Assembly (NCBI GenBank): GCA_001701075.1
Contig: DAAK01000073.1
Location: 538 to 17,666 of the forward strand
From: Bacteroidales bacterium GP3
GTDB lineage: Bacteria > Bacteroidota > Bacteroidia > Bacteroidales > Muribaculaceae
Length of the DNA: 17,129 nucleotides
Direction of reading: 5' to 3'
Shown here: positions 14,306-17,129 of the stretch, one piece after another
How positions within the stretch are numbered: the first letter of the stretch is position 1
Layout of the letters: every line of letters starts with the position of its first letter
Position numbers and translations under genes: made by a program
Notes under the pieces: model-generated
What the model was told of the DNA's origin: nothing
Database searches by the model: none
What the model saw: the letters and a program-made list of their open reading frames with translations, nothing else

Positions 14306-16930
14306 ATGCCTACTTCAAAGGAAATCAGAGAATCTTTCAAGAGATTTTTTGAAAGCAAAGGCCATCATATCGTGCCTTCTGCTCCAATGGTCATTAAGGA
14401 TGACCCAACTCTCATGTTCACTAATGCCGGTATGAATCAATTTAAGGATATTATCCTTGGCAACCGTCCGGCTAAATACACTCGTGTAGCTGACTCCCAG
14501 AAATGTCTCCGTGTAAGTGGTAAGCACAACGACCTTGAGGAAGTCGGCCACGATACATATCACCATACTATGTTCGAGATGCTCGGTAACTGGTCGTTTG
14601 GTGATTACTTTAAGAAAGAAGCTATCGACTGGGCTTGGGAATATCTTGTTGATGTTCTCAAACTTGATCCTAACCGTCTATACGCTACAGTTTTCGAAGG
14701 TTATGCTCCCGAAGGTCTCGAACGTGATAACGAAGCTGCCTCTTATTGGGAAGCTCATCTTCCAAAGAGTCATATCATAAACGGAAACCGCCACGATAAT
14801 TTCTGGGAAATGGGCGATACTGGTCCTTGCGGTCCTTGCTCTGAAATTCACATAGACCTTCGTAGCGACGAGGAGAGAGCTGAAGTAGACGGAGCTTCTC
14901 TTGTCAATAAAGATAACCCACAGGTGATCGAAATTTGGAATCTTGTGTTCATGCAATACGAACGCAAGGCAGACGGACACCTCGAGCCTCTCCCTGCTAA
15001 GGTGATCGATACGGGCATGGGTTTCGAACGACTTTGTATGGCACTTCAGGGCAAAAAGTCAAACTACGATACCGATGTGTTCACTCCCTATATCGCCAAG
15101 ATTAGCGAAATCTCTGGTAAGGAGTATGGAAAAGACAAGATGGTAGACGTGGCTATGCGCGTTTGCTCCGACCATTGCCGCACAATTGCGTTCTCTATTG
15201 CCGACTCTCAGCTTCCGAGCAATGCGAAGGCTGGCTATGTGATTCGTCGAATTCTTCGTCGTGCAGTTCGCTATGCTTATACTTTCCTCGATCAAAAGAC
15301 TCCATTTATCTATCAGCTCGTAGATGTGTTGGTAGATCAGATGGGAGAAGCTTATCCGGAACTCGTGGCTCAGAAAGACTTAATCAAGAAAGTGATCAAG
15401 GAAGAGGAAGAGTCTTTCCTCCGCACTCTCGACAAGGGTATAGGTCTTCTTGATAATCTCGTAGCTGCTGCCAAGAAAGAAGGTAAAACTGAAATCAGTG
15501 GTAAGGATGCATTTACTCTATACGATACTTACGGTTTCCCCCTCGACCTTACTGAACTCATCCTCCGTGAGCAGGGCATGACTCTCGACCACAAAGGATA
15601 TGAGGAAGAGATGAATCGTCAAAAAGAGCGTGCCCGCAATGCAGCTGCAATTGAAACCGGAGATTGGGTTATCCTCAAGGATGGCGAACAGAAATTTGTT
15701 GGCTATGATGTGACTGAAAACGAATGTCGCATCTTGCGTTATCGTAAAGTGAAGCAGAAGGGTAAAGAATTCTTCCAGATCATTCTCGATGAGACTCCTT
15801 TCTACGGAGAGATGGGTGGCCAGGTAGGCGATAAGGGTAAGCTTATTGATTCTAACGGAGAAGAAATAGAAATCTTTGATACCAAACGAGAGAACAATGT
15901 AAGCGTACACCTTACCTACAAATTGCCGGAAAATCCTGCCGACACTTTCAAGGCGGTGATTGATGCTGATGCCCGCGCTGCAATTTCGGCCAACCACTCC
16001 GCAACTCACCTTATTCATGAGGCACTTCGCGAAGTTCTTGGCACTCACGTTGAGCAGAAAGGTTCTTACGTTTCCCCTGAATCTTTGCGTTTCGACTTCT
16101 CTCACTTCCAGAAAGTGACTCCTGAGGAAATCCGCAAGGTCGAGCATCTTGTAAATTCTCGCATCCGTAAGGCTATGCCTCTCGATGAGCATCGTGAGAT
16201 GCCTATAGCTGAAGCAAAGGCTCTTGGAGCCATGGCTCTCTTTGGCGAGAAATATGGCGATAAGGTTCGCGTGGTGAAATTTGGTGATTCTGTCGAACTC
16301 TGTGGTGGCACTCACGTTGCTAATACTGGCAATATAGGTATGGTACGCATAGTCTCTGAAAGCAGCATCGCTGCTGGAATACGCCGTATTGAGGCGGTCA
16401 GTGGTGAAGGTGTTGAGAATATCATTGATGAATTCCAGGATCTTTCTGTCGGTTTAGCCAACCTTCTTGGTACAAATGGCAACATCCGCGCTTCTGTGGA
16501 AAAAGCTCTCAAGGAAAATGGAGAGCTTCGCAAACAGGTAGAGGAAGCAATGGCTGAGAAAATTGATAATTTAGCAGTCGAACTCATCAACAAAGCTAAA
16601 GACACCAATGGAGTCAAAGTTGTCGAGTTAGTCGGCATCAATTTGCCTGATGTGGTGAAAAACGTTGCATTTACTGTTAGAAAGAAGAGCCCGGAACATA
16701 CAGTGTTCGTAGGAGCAACGATGTCACCCGATAAAAAACCACTTCTGACCGTCATGCTTTCTGATGATATGGTAAAAAATGGCGCTAATGCCGGCCAAAT
16801 TGTTCGCGAGGCAGCCAAACTCATCAAAGGTGGTGGCGGTGGTCAACCTTTCTTCGCTCAGGCTGGCGGAAAGGATGTTGATGGTCTCTCTGCAGCCCGC
16901 GACAAGATTATAGAGCTCCTCGCTCTCTAA
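14306..16930 (+). CDS. alaS: Alanyl-tRNA synthetase
   Basis: 874-residue class II aminoacyl-tRNA synthetase that charges tRNA-Ala; length is normal. The N-terminal catalytic part begins with FFESKGHHIVPSAPM and DPTLMFTNAGMNQFKD (motif 1 region). WNLVFMQYER and the GMGFERL segment (motif 3) follow. The editing domain carries the zinc/editing residues H564 and H568 in HSATH, and C666 and H670 in CGGTH. The C-terminal C-Ala/DHHA1 domain ends with the glycine-rich GGGGGQPFFAQAGG. All parts are intact. It has its own promoter at 14201-14232, and hemW follows after 5 nt, probably in the same transcript. Confidence 0.98.
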   Translation: MPTSKEIRESFKRFFESKGHHIVPSAPMVIKDDPTLMFTNAGMNQFKDIILGNRPAKYTRVADSQKCLRVSGKHNDLEEVGHDTYHHTMFEMLGNWSFGDYFKKEAIDWAWEYLVDVLKLDPNRLYATVFEGYAPEGLERDNEAASYWEAHLPKSHIINGNRHDNFWEMGDTGPCGPCSEIHIDLRSDEERAEVDGASLVNKDNPQVIEIWNLVFMQYERKADGHLEPLPAKVIDTGMGFERLCMALQGKKSNYDTDVFTPYIAKISEISGKEYGKDKMVDVAMRVCSDHCRTIAFSIADSQLPSNAKAGYVIRRILRRAVRYAYTFLDQKTPFIYQLVDVLVDQMGEAYPELVAQKDLIKKVIKEEEESFLRTLDKGIGLLDNLVAAAKKEGKTEISGKDAFTLYDTYGFPLDLTELILREQGMTLDHKGYEEEMNRQKERARNAAAIETGDWVILKDGEQKFVGYDVTENECRILRYRKVKQKGKEFFQIILDETPFYGEMGGQVGDKGKLIDSNGEEIEIFDTKRENNVSVHLTYKLPENPADTFKAVIDADARAAISANHSATHLIHEALREVLGTHVEQKGSYVSPESLRFDFSHFQKVTPEEIRKVEHLVNSRIRKAMPLDEHREMPIAEAKALGAMALFGEKYGDKVRVVKFGDSVELCGGTHVANTGNIGMVRIVSESSIAAGIRRIEAVSGEGVENIIDEFQDLSVGLANLLGTNGNIRASVEKALKENGELRKQVEEAMAEKIDNLAVELINKAKDTNGVKVVELVGINLPDVVKNVAFTVRKKSPEHTVFVGATMSPDKKPLLTVMLSDDMVKNGANAGQIVREAAKLIKGGGGGQPFFAQAGGKDVDGLSAARDKIIELLAL

Positions 16931-16935
16931 AGACG

Positions 16936-17129
16936 ATGACTTTAGATGCAGATAGAATTGGCAATTATATAGTTAGTTCCGAAAGGGGAGGACTATATAT
17001 TCATATTCCTTTTTGCCGTAAAAAATGCATCTACTGCGACTTTTTCAGTGCCGGTGACAGAATTGCCGATTGGCATAGATATGTCGATGCTCTCTGCGCT
17101 GAATTCAAAGAAAGAATAAAAGAAATGGC
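16936..17129 (+). CDS. hemW: HemW-like radical SAM protein, 5' part only
   Basis: The first 64 codons of a gene cut by the window end. The reading frame begins ATG ACT TTA at 16936, five bases after the alaS stop. Residues 20-36 read LYIHIPFCRKKCIYCDF. This contains the CxxxCxxC radical-SAM iron-sulphur motif (C27, C31, C34) in the form typical of HemW, formerly called oxygen-independent coproporphyrinogen III oxidase-like. HemW proteins are thought to handle haem and generally lack the oxidase activity of HemN. The HIPFC context and short N-terminus favour HemW over HemN, but the C-terminal HemW domain is not in view. It is probably co-transcribed with alaS. Confidence 0.88.
   Translation, partial: MTLDADRIGNYIVSSERGGLYIHIPFCRKKCIYCDFFSAGDRIADWHRYVDALCAEFKERIKEM

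Noticed and set aside
15518..16315. Long minus-strand open frame (265 codons) inside alaS
   Set aside because: It is fully antisense to the conserved editing domain of alaS, with no promoter or recognisable protein features; the long frame reflects the codon bias of alaS.
1..17129. CRISPR arrays, tRNA or rRNA genes, insertion sequences or prophage
   Set aside because: No regularly spaced direct repeats with unique spacers, no cloverleaf or rRNA sequence in the gaps, and no transposase, integrase or phage gene in any frame.

Overview
The window looks like chromosomal DNA from a Bacteroidales bacterium, probably of the Muribaculaceae/Prevotella/Bacteroides type. Three things point there. Several genes are preceded by the Bacteroidota-type promoter TTTG/TTG - about 20 nt - TAnnTTTG. 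Strong Shine-Dalgarno sequences are absent. The gene families also fit: a SusB-like GH97 glucosidase, a stand-alone HSDR_N_2 protein, and a Bacteroidales-style LptB and HolA. No rRNA, tRNA, CRISPR array, prophage or transposase gene was seen. Intergenic spaces are all shorter than 300 bases.

Layout. (1) 1-2400: a secreted SusB-like alpha-glucosidase (GH97) flanked by two near-identical copies of a multi-hairpin intergenic repeat. (2) 2399-2962, minus strand: a small polytopic membrane protein of the HdeD/DUF308 type. (3) 3120-4423, plus: a well-formed promoter, a secreted S1/P1 nuclease, and an overlapping gene for a PD-(D/E)XK-like HSDR_N_2 protein. (4) 4434-4514: a second set of three hairpins, followed by a PcrA/UvrD helicase gene (4534-6849). 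(5) 10450 down to 6868, minus: a compact four-gene operon, udk-lptB-CPBP protease-holA, with overlaps or 1-nt gaps throughout and one clear promoter at 10581-10550. (6) 10682-17129, plus: mlaE-mlaF (overlapping), an RSH/SpoT-family gene, alaS with its own strong promoter, and the start of hemW, cut by the window end.

How the genes fit together. Most are housekeeping: replication and repair (holA, pcrA), pyrimidine salvage (udk), translation (alaS), haem handling (hemW), and the envelope (lptB for LPS export, mlaEF for phospholipid transport, and a membrane CPBP protease). The divergent 10451-10681 region drives two envelope-related transcripts from closely packed promoters. The carbohydrate enzyme and the nuclease pair are the accessory-like parts.

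The points most worth a second look are these. The RSH protein has intact ppGpp-hydrolase residues but a visibly eroded synthetase domain and a shortened C-terminal half. LptB carries a roughly 94-residue acidic N-terminal extension. The hairpin repeat family follows a GGA-loop / long-stem / GGA-loop plan. The secreted nuclease is translationally coupled to a cytoplasmic nuclease-fold protein. A perfect 11-bp tandem repeat lies in the udk leader. I did not find a clearly new multi-gene system; most of the window is ordinary core genome.
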